A stretch of 64,000 bases of DNA from positions 43,291,026 to 43,355,025 of the forward strand of contig OY743176.1 of NCBI GenBank assembly GCA_963555705.1. The letters run 5' to 3'. The stretch is from Ligustrum vulgare. Taxonomy: Eukaryota > Streptophyta > Magnoliopsida > Lamiales > Oleaceae. The notes under the pieces were generated by a model. The model did not search any database, was not told the origin of the DNA, and saw only the letters and a list, made by a program, of their open reading frames with translations. Position numbers and translations under genes: made by a program. The stretch's first letter is position 1. Each line of letters opens with the position of its first letter. Shown in pieces: positions 46,484-58,106 of this stretch.

Positions 46484-46831
46484 TTAAACACATTGAGCTC
46501 CTTTAAGTCTTGACCTATAATCAGATAGAACTCTACCACTTGCACTAAAAGCAGTCTCTGATGCTACAGTTGATACCGAAGGTGCTAGTAGATCTCGAGC
46601 TATCGTAGAAACAATTGGGTACTGATGCTTGTTTAGTCTCCACCACCTAAGAATGTCAAAATTATTTCTCTCTTCATCGTCTAACATGCTAAGAAGGTCA
46701 TTTGAGAAATACCTAGTTAAATCATTCGGAATCCCATCTAAACTATTATACAATGCACTAAAAGAACTAGAACCACCAGGAAATGTACTAGAAGTTCCCT
46801 TCATAGTCATAAGGTACCATGTTCTGGACAT
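46484..46831 (-). pseudogene. hAT transposase C-terminal dimerisation domain
   Basis: The minus-strand frame shows FDILRWWRLNKHQYPIVS, ARDLLAPSVSTVASETAFS and SGRVLSDYRSRLK, the signature of the hATC domain through which transposases pair. It is joined upstream only to fragments: near 46880-47080 the phrases VAIDRLAIHINPKFGG and CHIFCLIVQDGLKII (RNase-H-like fold region) appear in shifted frames. The DDE catalytic region is largely missing. Confidence 0.9.
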
Positions 46832-47499
46832 TGTACATCAAAAGCTTGTTTTCTAGAAAATGCTATCATAATGAAATTGCAAGCATACCTAATTTTCTCA
46901 ATTCATCTTCTATAATCTTAAGGCCATCTTGAACTATCAAACAAAAAATGTGACACACACACAACGAACATGAAACAAAACTCCACCAAATTTAGGATTT
47001 ATGTGGATAGCTAATCTATCTATCGCTACTTTATTAACATAAGCATTATCTAATTTAAAACTAAGAACTTTACTATCACAATTAAATTCTCTAAGAATTG
47101 CAAGTATTAATTGAAAATATTTGTTGCATTATGTGGGTAATCAATAACTTTAAATGTCATAATTTATTTGTAGATTATTCGAGTATCATCTATGTAATGA
47201 AAAGTAACAGCTACGTAATCTCTATGATTATTGTTAGTCCATAAGTCTGAAGTAAATAATAAGTTACAATTATATTTATGTAAAGAATCTATAAAAAAGA
47301 AAAAAAAAAGAAAAAAAATTCAAAATATTTAACAATGCAATCAGCTCGTAAAGTATTTCTAGAACAGGGTTTGTACCTGGGTTGGAAATACTTCTGAATA
47401 AAAGTCGTAAAGTGTGGGCTTTCTAAAATTGAGAGCGGGAACTCACCACTTGATACGAACATGACAAAATAGACGCAATTATTTGGACTCGACTGACCA

Positions 47500-47928
47500 A
47501 ACAGTAGTTGTGAAGGTTGGCTTCAATCGAGCAATGTTTTCGACATTGTTTGTAGTATCTATTGAGGTGTATTGTGCCACCACTCGTTTTTCAAGAGAAA
47601 AATCCACTACAGGATTTACATTTTGCTTTCTTTATCAGATTCCCATCAACATCTTTGGAGTTGTTTCGATGATATCAAAATAATTTCAGCACTCTGCTTT
47701 TTGCTTCTTTTCCGAATTTCTGTTTGAGCCTGCCATCGTGCTGGTGGAGCTGGATCCATATGTAGTAGCAACATTTTCATCAATGTCATCCAAAGTAATA
47801 GGAGTTGTAGTATTTTCAGCCTCATTTTCCAAATCCACTAAATTGTCAGGAAATTGAATATCGTTGAGACCAACAAATTCATCAAAAAATTGGCTAGAAG
47901 AATGATAATGAGATTGTGAGTTTTCCAT
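47500..47928 (-). pseudogene. hAT transposase N-terminus with BED zinc finger
   Basis: From ATG 47928 a Ser/Asp-rich N-terminus leads to a broken BED finger: CKSCSGFF, then GGTIHLNRYYKQC after a stop. A TATAAATA-like site near 48108-48120 on the minus strand could be its old promoter. Confidence 0.7.
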
Positions 47929-48330
47929 TAGAATTGAAGATGAAAATGAAATATAAGATTTCAAAGTTTGAGAGGAGATGAGATTGTATGAAATATAAAA
48001 TATTTTAACACTTGGAAATGGCAATTGAGATTTGAGAGTATTGTAAATAGAATTATAGAATGATAAATTGAGATAAGATTAAAGTGTAAATATTGTGAAG
48101 CAAATGATGGTATTTATAGATTGTATATATATAATTTGAAAACGGTCACATTATCATACCTGGGTAAAAAATAGCTCAGGTCTCCGACCAGGTGGAGCTC
48201 ACCATCGAGTTGTTGTACCACACCCTTTTTGTTATTTTTTTTTTTTTTGGTAGTTTGTGAAATATTATATTATCTAAATTTTTTGTCTACGACATGTATA
48301 AGAAACACTTTTTGCCTGTGTTTTGCCTTA

Positions 48331-49771
48331 GGCTACGTTTGATTTGTAGCATTTTCCATGGAAAAGAATTGGTTTTCCCACTTTTTCCAATTTCTTGTGT
48401 TTGATTGCAACTATTTTCCAAGTAATTCAATTTCCATGCTTAATCCTTTAAGCTCAGCTTTTCCAACATTTAAGGGAATTCATTTTCCCATGTGGGTAGG
48501 TGCTTTTATTTTTCAGGCAAAATGTGTTACAATTTTTGCCACGTTTAATCATTTTTCTTATTGTTAATTGATTTATTTTTTCTCTAAAAACTAACATTAT
48601 TATTATCAAGTACAAATGTGTGAAAAAATATAAATTTTTTTTATTAAAATATCTAAGGCCCTGTTCTCTTTGTTGTTTTCAGCCCATTTTGAGTTTTCGA
48701 TTTTTAAAAATATCGAAAACGTGTTCACTTTGCCCATTTTTAGAAATTCGTTTTCCAAAATACAAAAAAATTACAAAGGAAACTCAAAACGAGTTTATTG
48801 AGTTTTGAATATTTTGTGTTAAAAAGTCAAAATGCGCGCTTTGGACTTTTTTTTTTTTTTTTTGTAAATGTGAGACACTTCCTTCACTTGAAATTCTTAT
48901 ATTATTTTGTCATTATATATAGATCCATGTTAAGATTTATTTATTTATTTTTTTTTTGGTAAATGTGAGACACTTCCTTTAGTTAAAGTTCTTATGTTAT
49001 TTTGCTATTATATAGAGATCCATGTTAAGAATTTTTTATTTTATTTATTTTATTTGTAATTTTTTTATTATTTTATTTATTTATGGTAAATGTGAGACAC
49101 TTCCTTCACTTGAAATTCTTGTGTTATTTTGCTACTATATATAGATCCATGTTAATTTTATTTATTTATTTATTTTTGGTAAATGTGAGACACTTACTTA
49201 ACTTGAAGTTCTTATATTATTTTGCCATTATATATTGATCCATGTTAAAATTTTGTTCGTATGTGATTGGATTTTTGTTTAGCTAAAACAATATTAATGA
49301 TAAATTTATTCACATAGAGAACTAACTGATTTATTGACATTAAAATTAATGTAATTCAACAAATCTACCATTTTTACATATAAAATATCACAAAATAAAT
49401 ATATCATAAAATTACAAAGTAAACGTATTTTTCATTTTTTTTAAAACAGTTTTCCAAAATCACAAAGAGAACATGTTTTCAGCAATCCCAAAACAAACAA
49501 CCAAAATCCAAAATTCAAAACAAAATCCAAAACTCAAAATTAAAAATCGAAATACAAAGAGAACGGCCCCTAAATTTTGCCTAATTTTCTATATAAAATA
49601 ATGTCAATCAAATACCAAAAGTTGAAAATTTTCCCACTTTTTCTACCTAGAAAATTAAACCAATCAAACACATTAAACATCCATTTCCCAGGAATTTAAT
49701 TTTCTGAAATTTAATTCCCTCGAATTCATTTTCTTTCCACCCAAATTCTACCTTTGCTATCAAACTCACCC
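48331..49771. mobile_element. PIF/Harbinger-type MITE B, split by MITE C
   Basis: Flanked by TTA on both sides (48328-48330 and 49772-49774). Ends GGCTACGTTTGAT and GGGTGAGTTTGATA match the family at 38186. Without the nested element it is about 525 bp. Confidence 0.75.
48657..49570. mobile_element. Tourist-like MITE C, nested in MITE B
   Basis: The target duplication TAA flanks inverted ends GGCCCTGTTCTCTTTGT and GGGGCCGTTCTCTTTGT. No transposase. The interior holds four copies of a ~100-bp repeat (about 48863-49250) built on GGTAAATGTGAGACACTTCC and TATAGATCCATGTTAA. Confidence 0.85.
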
Positions 49772-49774
49772 TTA

Positions 49775-52141
49775 GTGTTTTGAATTACTGGACTTTATAG
49801 TCTATAGGGCTTGTTTTCTTTTTTGTACTATTCAAATGAAAGTGTGACTATCAATATATTTGGTGTGTTCTTTGATACACTTCATGTATTTTATAGGGAT
49901 TATTTTTTATTTAAGATGTGTTTGCAGTAGTACCGTACTCAAAATCATTGATTGTGATGACCCAATTGTATGTCGCAGTCGGCCCTGGGGAGACAACGAC
50001 CACTTTTACCCAGTTGTCTATCGTAGTTAGCTTATTAGTCGTAATGACCCAATTATATACTGTGGTCAACTGTGAAGAGTTGATGGGTAGTGACAAGATT
50101 ATCTACCATGGTCCACCTTGGAGAATTGATTAGGAATAATTAGATCTTACACTAGTTATTCCTACCCTCTTTAGATAAATACCAACTTTTAATACAATTT
50201 AGAAATTTACGTAATTTTTTTTATATCTCTCTCTCCCCTCTCTTCCCTTTACCGTTTCCTCTCTCTTCTATCCCCCATTCAAAGTTTTTTCTCCCTTCTC
50301 CTCTATCCTCATTTTCTTTCTCTCAAACTCTTAATCAAGTCACAAATCACAAGAGCAACAAAGAATCAGCATCTCCTCTTGAAGGTGAGTTTCTCTCTCT
50401 AAAAAAAGCTCACCAATTGATTCATCTTCTTCTTCTATTCTTCTGCATTAAAATTTCATCTCTAATTTGGGACAGTTTGATTATTCAATCGAAGCAAACG
50501 AAAACATAGAGCGAATGATTTTTTATGATGCCCAGATTGAGTGCAAAAAAGGAGACGAAGCTGGCTAAGGGGTGGAGTCGAAAAGAGAGGAGGGGCTGAA
50601 AGGCAAGTGATATGGCGCATGATATTCATATTTGGGAACTAATTTTTGCAAGATTGAAAAAATCAATAAGTACACTGACATCCTTATGGAAAATCTTGGT
50701 TCAAATAAGTGTTCAAGCAAATCGAAGTCTTAGATCCTGATTTATTTATTTATTTTTGAAATTCCCAAATTGATTCAGATACATAGGGTTGTTTTTCCAA
50801 ATGGAAGGAAGAAAAAAGATGGACTCAAAGTATGTTTAAGGTTTGCTTTTTAATGTAAAAAATTTGAATGCCATTGGATTCAAACTGGGTACTGCACAGG
50901 ATCGATAGATTAAATTTGGTCATTCAACAGGGAGCCGATTTTTAGAGCACTTACTGTGGGTTCTATATTATTGGAGAATTTGAAATAAAAAACAAAGGGT
51001 GTAGCATGAAAAGTGGAGACTCCCAAAATTGTATTGGTTTGGTTTGTAATTACTGGTTATTTTTACTTGAAATTGTAACAAGGCTTTGTGTTGAAGTTTT
51101 TTATGAACATTGCAAGACATTACAAAGTATTATTGAATATTATAACAAAAGCCAGAACATTACAACGAGTGTAATAATTTATTTGCGATTGTAAGCACAA
51201 TTGTAATGTTACAGTAAATACAGTTATACGATATTATATGGATTGTAATGTTACATATTTACAATTACACAACAGTACAATGACTGTAACACTGCTTCAA
51301 ATTTCAACTCAGATAAAGAAAAATAATAGTAATGAATATTGCATAACTATGGTCGTAAATTACATGTTACATAACATTACAAAACGATAATTATTACAGT
51401 TCATTATAGGTATAAATTAGTCGAACTTTGAATACAAAGTCATTGCATTGCATTACACGTCCGTAATATCGGTAACTATTACACAATGATCGAAATATGT
51501 AACATTACATAACATTACATGATTGTAACATTACATAACATTACAAAATAGTGTCGTGATGAAGATGATTATTTAACCTATAATGGCCGCCGAAAATATA
51601 ACGATCGGAGATATTGAAAATTACAGACTACTTCCTAATGGTAACTACTTCCTAATTAATAGCTTCCATATCTATTTAAAGAATCAAATAATTTACACTC
51701 TCTCTCATATATTCTGGTATTTTTCTAAAGTTATGATAAAAAATCTAGTAATATTACGAAGAGTTTGAAAACCTGGTATTTTTCAATTATAGGACGTTAC
51801 ACCTAGGTAGTTACGTAATTTACCCAATTGATTACATAGCAACTTGATTATCTATATGGTTGGCTGTAGAGATTGGACATCCATCCGTTCTCTACTGCTG
51901 AATATGGTAGATTACCATGTCATTGATGTTGTGGTTCCATTTATTGCTTGCAAATTATTGAGAAAACAATCAGAAAACTGTCAAAGTTGGTGATGGAATT
52001 GGGCGGTAAATAAAAAAATCAGGTTTGGGCTCTTCACTTTAGGATTGTAAAAATTTTCTCCATGTTATAGCATCCGTGAAGCTATAAAGTAATATCATGC
52101 TATGAAATTCTTCCAAATGTTCCTTTGTGTTAACTTGTTTA
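49775..52141. other. Unassigned region, no gene identified
   Basis: It includes two copies of a TGACCCAATT(G/A)TAT phrase (49953, 50044), a pyrimidine-rich stretch (50220-50400) ending in GAAGGTGAGTTT that resembles a leader with a splice donor, and a region dense in GTAATGTTAC-type words (51110-51550). No protein domain is recognised in any frame. Confidence 0.45.
51110..51550. repeat. Region dense in ATTACA/TGTAAT words
   Basis: Many copies of CATTACA, TGTAATGTTAC and AACATTACATAACATTACAT occur in both orientations with irregular spacing. TGTAACATTACA-like inverted words could pair locally. Confidence 0.7.
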
Positions 52142-53333
52142 TGTTGGCATCTTCTATTTTTACAGATTTGTAATTTAGTGTATTTGATTTAATTACTAAA
52201 TATTTTACGTTTAGTAATTTATAAGTATAACTAAATTACTAGATGATTTAATTGGACTTGTATTCATAATTATCCCTTGTTCTTATGCTTTTGATTTATT
52301 AATTGGAGATAAATTATAAACTTGCTAGAATTATCTCTTTTATTTATGATAAATATTTTTGCATGAGATAATATTTTAGCCTTGTTAAAATTCCTATTGG
52401 ACGAAAATTCTAGGCCTTATTTCTTGGAGTCCAAGTTCGATTGAGTCACTTGGTTGGTAAGTGATTCACTTATGGTAAGATTCTTTTAATTCATCATTAT
52501 ATTTGATTATCTTACATTATCTCTTTTAACTTGTAATTATCTTTGATTTATTGAAGGTAATAGAGATTTTGGAAAAATAGGATTCTTGATGGACAAGAAA
52601 TTCAGTAGTGTTATATATAGAGAAAGACAGGGATGTTTTTCTCTCAAATCATTGAAGTCGAAAAATTAGTGTTGTGCAGAATACATACTCGACTTCTTCA
52701 TATTTGTGACTTCTTAAATTACATGAACATCATAAAGACATAGGAGCTTATTCATTCATGCAAAAATCAATCCTCGAATTACAAATCTAAGAGGCTCTCC
52801 GGGAGGAGTATCAATCACTACAAGAAGAAAAGACTTTCAACCAAAAGATCAAACAGGATGTTTGGATCAAGATCGAATGGGAGTTTGGATTTCCTGAAGA
52901 CTATTGCAGTGTCAAGGGAAGTTACTGAAGAGTGGTGGGATGCCAACTCATATTACACATCATAGAAGAATCAGGGAGTGATTCATTTAATTCATGGGTG
53001 TTTGATAAGTTTATGCGTAAATTTTTATTGTAGCTTTGATTGAACTGTGTAATATCTTTTATTAATTAGTGATTGATTTTTGTCCGTAGGGTGCGGGCAC
53101 ATGTGTTTTCCCTGAAAGGGTTTTTCCGACGTTAAACTCATATATTGTGTTTCTTTTACTTTAAAATTCTGCATCGCTTTACAATTCTGTTCACGATTTA
53201 TTATTCAGATGAATCTGGGATAAATAGATTCATTTGGATCTGTGCTAAACAATACTTCACGTATTTCTGTCCAGATAAATCTATGACAGTTAATTACGTT
53301 TAATAACATAATTAGACAATTTTAAATTTCAAT

Positions 53334-53345
53334 TGGTATCAGAGC
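53334..53345 (+). promoter_or_regulatory. Primer-binding site of the copia element
   Basis: TGGTATCAGAGC, complementary to initiator tRNA-Met, two bases after the LTR. Confidence 0.9.
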
Positions 53346-53382
53346 GAGTTCACTTCTAGAAAGTGAGATCCGATTGTCTAAA

Positions 53383-54380
53383 ATGGAAAATTCTGCGTCT
53401 CTTAGGCCACCTTTGTTGCCTGGTAATAATTATACATATTGGAAAATTCGTATGGAGATTTTTATTCAGTCTATTGATGAACGTTGTTAGACATCTATCC
53501 TTGATGGTTACACATCACCTATTGTCATTACTGGAGGTATTGTCATACTTGTATCTAGAAGTTTTTATACTGTTGATGAATTAGCTAATACAAATTGGAA
53601 TTCGAAAGAACTTAACACTATTGTTTCTTTCGTTGATCCAGGTCAATTCAAGTTGATTTCGTTCTTATGAACCTCGAAAGAAGCATGGGATGCTTTGAAA
53701 GTATCAAATGAAGGAACAAACGTTGTCAAAACCTTGAAGCTACAAATGATCACTCTTGTGTTTGAAAAACTATCTATGGATGAGCGAGAAGATTTCAAAA
53801 GTTTTTACACTAGATTGAGTGAAGCCATTGGTAAAATATACTCCAACGAGCAAATTGCATAAAAGATTCTCAGATCTTTACCAATCAAATTCCATGCTAA
53901 AGTGACAGCTATTGAAGAAAGCAAGGATCTTTCAACCATGCAGTATAGGAACTTGTAAGATCTTTAATGATCTATGAGTTAAATCTGGCCCGAAAAAAGA
54001 GAGATAAGAAGCAAGGAATTGCTTTCAAAGCAAGCAATGAAGAGCATGACGAATCTGGGGAGACAGATGAAAATGAAAGTTTCACACTTTTCACCAGACA
54101 ATTTAAGAAGTTCCTCAAGGGTAAACAGAAAGAAAGATCTACAAACCTTCAAGGCCAGAATCAAAACCAACAAAAATAAAGGAGGAAAAACAGTTCCTAC
54201 CCCAGGAACAATGCTAACTCATCTGAAGGAAAACCTAAGAATCATATTCAATGTAGAGATTGTGAAGGATACTAACACATTGCAGCAGAATGTCCAAACA
54301 CTCTAAAGAAGACCAAAAGAAGGAAGGTCATGAACGTCACATGGAGTGATGGAGACATAGATAGATCTGAATCATATTCA
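53383..54380 (+). pseudogene. Copia Gag, degenerate
   Basis: It starts MENSASLRPPLLPGNNYTYW, followed by TSKEAWDALKVSNEGTNVVK and FKSFYTRLSEAIGKIYSNEQ, typical copia gag phrases. A zinc-knuckle remnant (CRDCEGY... HIAAECP) lies near 54255. At least five stops or frameshifts break it. Confidence 0.85.
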
Positions 54381-54393
54381 GTTAACAGCAATT

Positions 54394-55180
54394 TTGAAAA
54401 ATAGGTGCTTTACTGCTTTACATTTATCTGGAACTGACTCTAAAAAGTCATCTTATGTATGTACCTTCTCAGATGAGTCTGGGTCAAATGTTGAAATTTT
54501 GAAGAAGGAACTTCAAAAAGCAGAAGAGAGGATACAAATGCTTCAAGCTATGGTTGAACACAACAAAAAATGTAATCCAGATATATCTACCTTCCCAGAT
54601 GATGAGATAAGCAGGTTGAGTGCAGAGCTTGCTAAAGCATAAGACAAGATCAAGAAACTTGCACTTGAATATGTTTAGCTTAATGAAATTTTGAACCATG
54701 GGAGACCTGCTAGCATAAAAAGTGGACTTGGATATGAAGGTAAACATAAAACTCATGAAAACAAGATGGTCTTTGTGAAAGAAACAGGATACGGAAGCAA
54801 GGATCAAAGCAGGGATTACTCACATGCATCTACTTCCTACCATCATTAATTCAATGCTACTAGGGCTTAGAACTCACATCCAGTCAAGAACCATATAGGT
54901 AGAAAGTTTCAATTGAATCTCTACAAGCAAGATAAATCTGTCTTTCAGACTGGCAGAAAATTTCAACTTCATCAAAATCGGCAAGATACATCTGTCTTCC
55001 AGATATTCTGTGATTTTTGTGTCAAATCTGGTCATGATGTATTTAGGTATTATGAATACTTGAAATTAATCAACTCACACAAAAGAAGGCTTGTTTTTAG
55101 GCAAGAAAAGAAAACTAGAACTTACGCTTATGTAGTTCAATTGTCTTTTAGTGTCTTAATTCCTAACACCTTGTATTTTG
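54394..55180 (+). pseudogene. Copia Gag-Pol linker region
   Basis: An open piece at 54394-54642 with a coiled-coil-like LKKELQKAEERIQMLQAMVE is followed by Lys/Ser-rich broken frames. A second cysteine phrase CDFCVKSGHD (about 55008) may be another knuckle. Confidence 0.6.
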
Positions 55181-56049
55181 ATAGTGAATGTTCTAGACAC
55201 ATAACAGATGATCTATCTTTGTTGTCACACTTTGAAAAAGGTGAGACAGGTGCTGTTACCATTGGTGATGGCTAAAAGGGTAAGATAGATAGATTTGGAG
55301 TCATTAATATTAAAGGATTGCCTACATTAACCGTTGTTTTATATGTTGGTGGGCTTAAGGCAAATTTGATTAGTGTAGGACAATTGTGTGATGATAACCT
55401 GCTTGTAATGTTTTCTAAGGACCATTGCAAGGTATTAAGTTATGACAAGAATTCAAATCCGTTAAAAAGTGTCTTGTTTAAGGGGGTTAGATCCAAGGAA
55501 AAATGCTACACACTCAAACATCATATAACTTGCAATTTTGTAAGGACCAAAACCGAGGAACTAGGCCTAACCGGTTAGGGAATCTAAACTACATTCAAAA
55601 TGGAATCTGCAGTGACGGTCAAAAGGGTAAGCTAATCAAAAGTCAACACAGATCAGGGACATCAATCAATACATTCATAAACTTGAACTAATTCACATGG
55701 ATTTGATGGGTCTTATTCAAAAGGAAAATATTGGTGGGAAGAGGTACGTTTACATTTGTGTTGATGATTTCTCTAGATACACCTAGGTTATGTTTATTCA
55801 TGATAAATCTGATACCTTTGAAAATTTTGCTAATCTTTTTCAGAAATTGAGTAATGAAAATGCTGACAAACACATAAGAGTCAAAAGGATCAGAAGCGAT
55901 CATGAAAGAGATTTTGAAAACTCTGACTTTACTAATTTTTGTATCCAATATAGAATCAAGCATGAGTTTTCAGCCCCAAAGACTCCTCAACAGAATGGAG
56001 TGGTAGAAAGGAAAAATAAAACTATGGAAGAGATGGCTCATGTCATTCA
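55170..56049 (+). pseudogene. Copia protease, pre-integrase and integrase core
   Basis: Protease: YFDSECSRHITDD, where DSGCSRHM is usual, so the catalytic Gly is replaced by Glu. Then the linker GLKANLISVGQLCDDN, and integrase GGKRYVYICVDDFSRYT, RSDHERDFENSDF and TPQQNGVVERKNKTMEEM. Frames shift near 55560 and 55690. It ends abruptly at MAHVIH where element C begins. Confidence 0.88.
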
Positions 56050-57412
56050 TGATAAATGCTTTAATAGCACTTATTTAGTTCATCTATTGTCTTATTTTGT
56101 TATTGGTTTAGTTTCATTTAAGTATTGTTCATATATTTTTATTTTTTGTGTTGTGTAGGATCACAAAGGACAAGATAAGAAGAAAAAAAAAGGGACCAAA
56201 AAGTGCTTAAAATGAAGTTTGGGGACCAAGGCTGGAAATAGCTTACGGCGGCCGTAAGATCCATACTTACGGCCATAACATCCAAAGTCTCAAAAATCCC
56301 CAAAAGTTCAATTACGGCTGTAACTTTCAAATTGCAAAATTTTCCAAAAACTACTTACGGCCGTAAAGGACAAAGTTACGGACGTAACTTTCCCGCGAAA
56401 TATTTTCCCAATCTAGTTCATGGGTTATCTTTAGCAAATCTTCTTGGGATCTTTAGGGCATGATTTTGGAGTTATAAAAAGAGGAAAATCACCACATAAT
56501 GGAGGATGGAAAATTAAGAGCAAAAAGAGAGTATTCTTGGGAGATCTTCAAGCACAAGAGCATCAACAACAAGGCGAATCTATGAATCAACTTGAAGAAC
56601 TCACGATGATCATGCTTGGGTAAATTTCCATATCTTGTTCAAGGGGAAGTTGTGTCAATTCAATTATTTCTTTTCCTAGAAACTAGTAGCGTGAATCTAT
56701 TCCTTATACTTCAATTGTTGAATTATTACGTTTTGAATGTTATTGAGTTTATTTGATTAATATATTTAATTTGGCGAATTGAATTGTTTAATCTTCAAAC
56801 TCATGTATGTGCTATGTTTAAATATTTTGATCTGTAATTGTCATTAGATTTCAACCCATAGTAGCAAATAACACTCGAGCAGGTTTAGTAATAATTCTAC
56901 TTAGATTAATTGATTCGAGCTTGTGAAATAAATAATCCAATTCAATCTATTCTTCTCGTTTTCACACTAGCCTTGCGTTAAATCCTAAGAGCTTGTTTAA
57001 GGTTACCCATTGGCTATATTTTGAATCAAAGAGCTTGTTTTGATTTAATTTATATAATGAAGAATTGTGGTAATCAGAGCTTGTTAACTGTCTCAGATTG
57101 ATGAATTGAATTAGGAATAGAAGTGCGTTACATAGGAAGGTATAACATTGATTGAGGACACAACCAAACCCGAGAACAAGATTGTCTCTCATATTAATTC
57201 TCTAGTCACATTTAATTATTTCTTTTTATGCATAGTTTCCATATAAGCAAATTCAAACAACAAAAACCCGCATTCTATTCTAATTTCTCGAGCAACTAGA
57301 TAAGTTCACCGTTCCTCGTGCGATCGACCCTTACTCTCGCTACTACATTATTAAATGATAATTGGTGAGTAAGGAATTTATTTACTATTTTGGCGCATCG
57401 CGATACTCATCA
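56050..57412 (+). repeat. 5' LTR of element C
   Basis: It starts TGATAAATGCTTTAATAGCA and ends ACTCATCA. It follows the layout of element A's LTR (GGATCACAAAGGA, palindromes, TATAAAAAGAGG near 56475) with much divergence. Confidence 0.85.
56242..56389. repeat. Five palindromes in the element C LTR
   Basis: CTTACGGCGGCCGTAAG, TTACGGCCATAAC, TTACGGCTGTAAC, TTACGGCCGTAAA and TTACGGACGTAAC. The first is widened by GGC, and three have one changed base in the core. Confidence 0.88.
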
Positions 57413-57418
57413 AATTTT

Positions 57419-57436
57419 TGACGTCGTTGCTGAGGA
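57419..57436 (+). promoter_or_regulatory. Primer-binding site of element C
   Basis: TGACGTCGTTGCTGAGGA, the tRNA-Asp type site with about four changes. Confidence 0.75.
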
Positions 57437-57557
57437 ACGGTTAACCAACTTAGTTGAGTTAATTAATTAGAATTTTATTTTCCTTTTTTTATTTTGTTTT
57501 ATTGTTTCTCTTTATTTCTCTATTTTTCATAAAATATTGTTTGCCTGCTTCTTTGCT

Positions 57558-58106
57558 TGCATGCGTAAAACTCAATCAACTAATATTGAATATTTTTATT
57601 TTGATCCAGAGATCGAAAGAACTTTTCGACAGCAAAGAAGGGCAGCCCAACAACCAATGGCAGCAGCTAATAACAATCTGACTCTCAACCAACTATTTAC
57701 CCCGAATGTGACTAAACAACAGTTATGTATCACTTTTCCAGTAGTGGAAGAGAACAAGACTTTTTAGCTAAAATCCGGTTTGAACTATCTTCTGCCAACT
57801 TTCAGGGGACATCCCGGTGAAGATCTATACAGGCATCTCAAGGAATTCCAGGTGGTGTGTGATAGTATGAGGTCAACAGGCATTACAGAGGAACAAATTA
57901 AGATGAGGGACTTTCCATTCTCATTGAAAGATGCTGCTACTGATTGGTTATACTGTTTACCATCCGGAATAGTCACCAAATGGAATGACATGAAGAAGCT
58001 TTTTCTTGGAGAAATACTTCCCTGCATCTAGAGCTGGCACCATTAGGAAGGAGATATGTTGAGTACACCAGAACAGTGGAGAGACGTTATATGAATACTG
58101 GGAGCA
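57558..58106 (+). pseudogene. Athila-like Gag of element C, first part
   Basis: A long N-terminus MRKTQSTNIEYFYFDPEIER leads to FRGHPGEDLYRHLKEFQVVC and FPFSLKDAATDWLYCLPSG. TAG at about 57765 and a frameshift near 58010 break it. The frame stops at YEYWEH, where the solo LTR is inserted. Confidence 0.88.

Larger units (their letters stand above)
46004..48226 (-). mobile_element. Degenerate hAT-superfamily DNA transposon
   Basis: The left end TAGGGGTGTCAAACGGGCCG is the common hAT terminus of plants. A partly matching right end (complement of ACCACACCCTTT) lies near 48215-48226. Subterminal repeats GAGCCGA and TCGGCTC crowd 46010-46190, as expected for transposase binding sites. Inside are remains of a BED finger, a middle segment and the dimerisation domain, in minus-strand order. 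The target duplication is not clear, so the right border is approximate. Confidence 0.75.
52142..56049 (+). mobile_element. Ty1/copia element, 5' part, interrupted by element C
   Basis: Probable 5' LTR 52142-53331 (starts TGTTGGCATC, ends TTTCA; the start is less certain). It is followed by a tRNA-Met primer-binding site and gag, protease and integrase in the right order, all with stops. Element C breaks the integrase at 56050, and the rest is outside the window. Domain phrases resemble the SIRE/Tork group. Confidence 0.8.

Noticed and set aside
50340..50400. First exon and splice donor of a host gene (GAAGGTGAGTTT)
   Set aside because: The pyrimidine-rich leader-like stretch is suggestive, but no coding exon with a recognisable protein follows within 1.7 kb.
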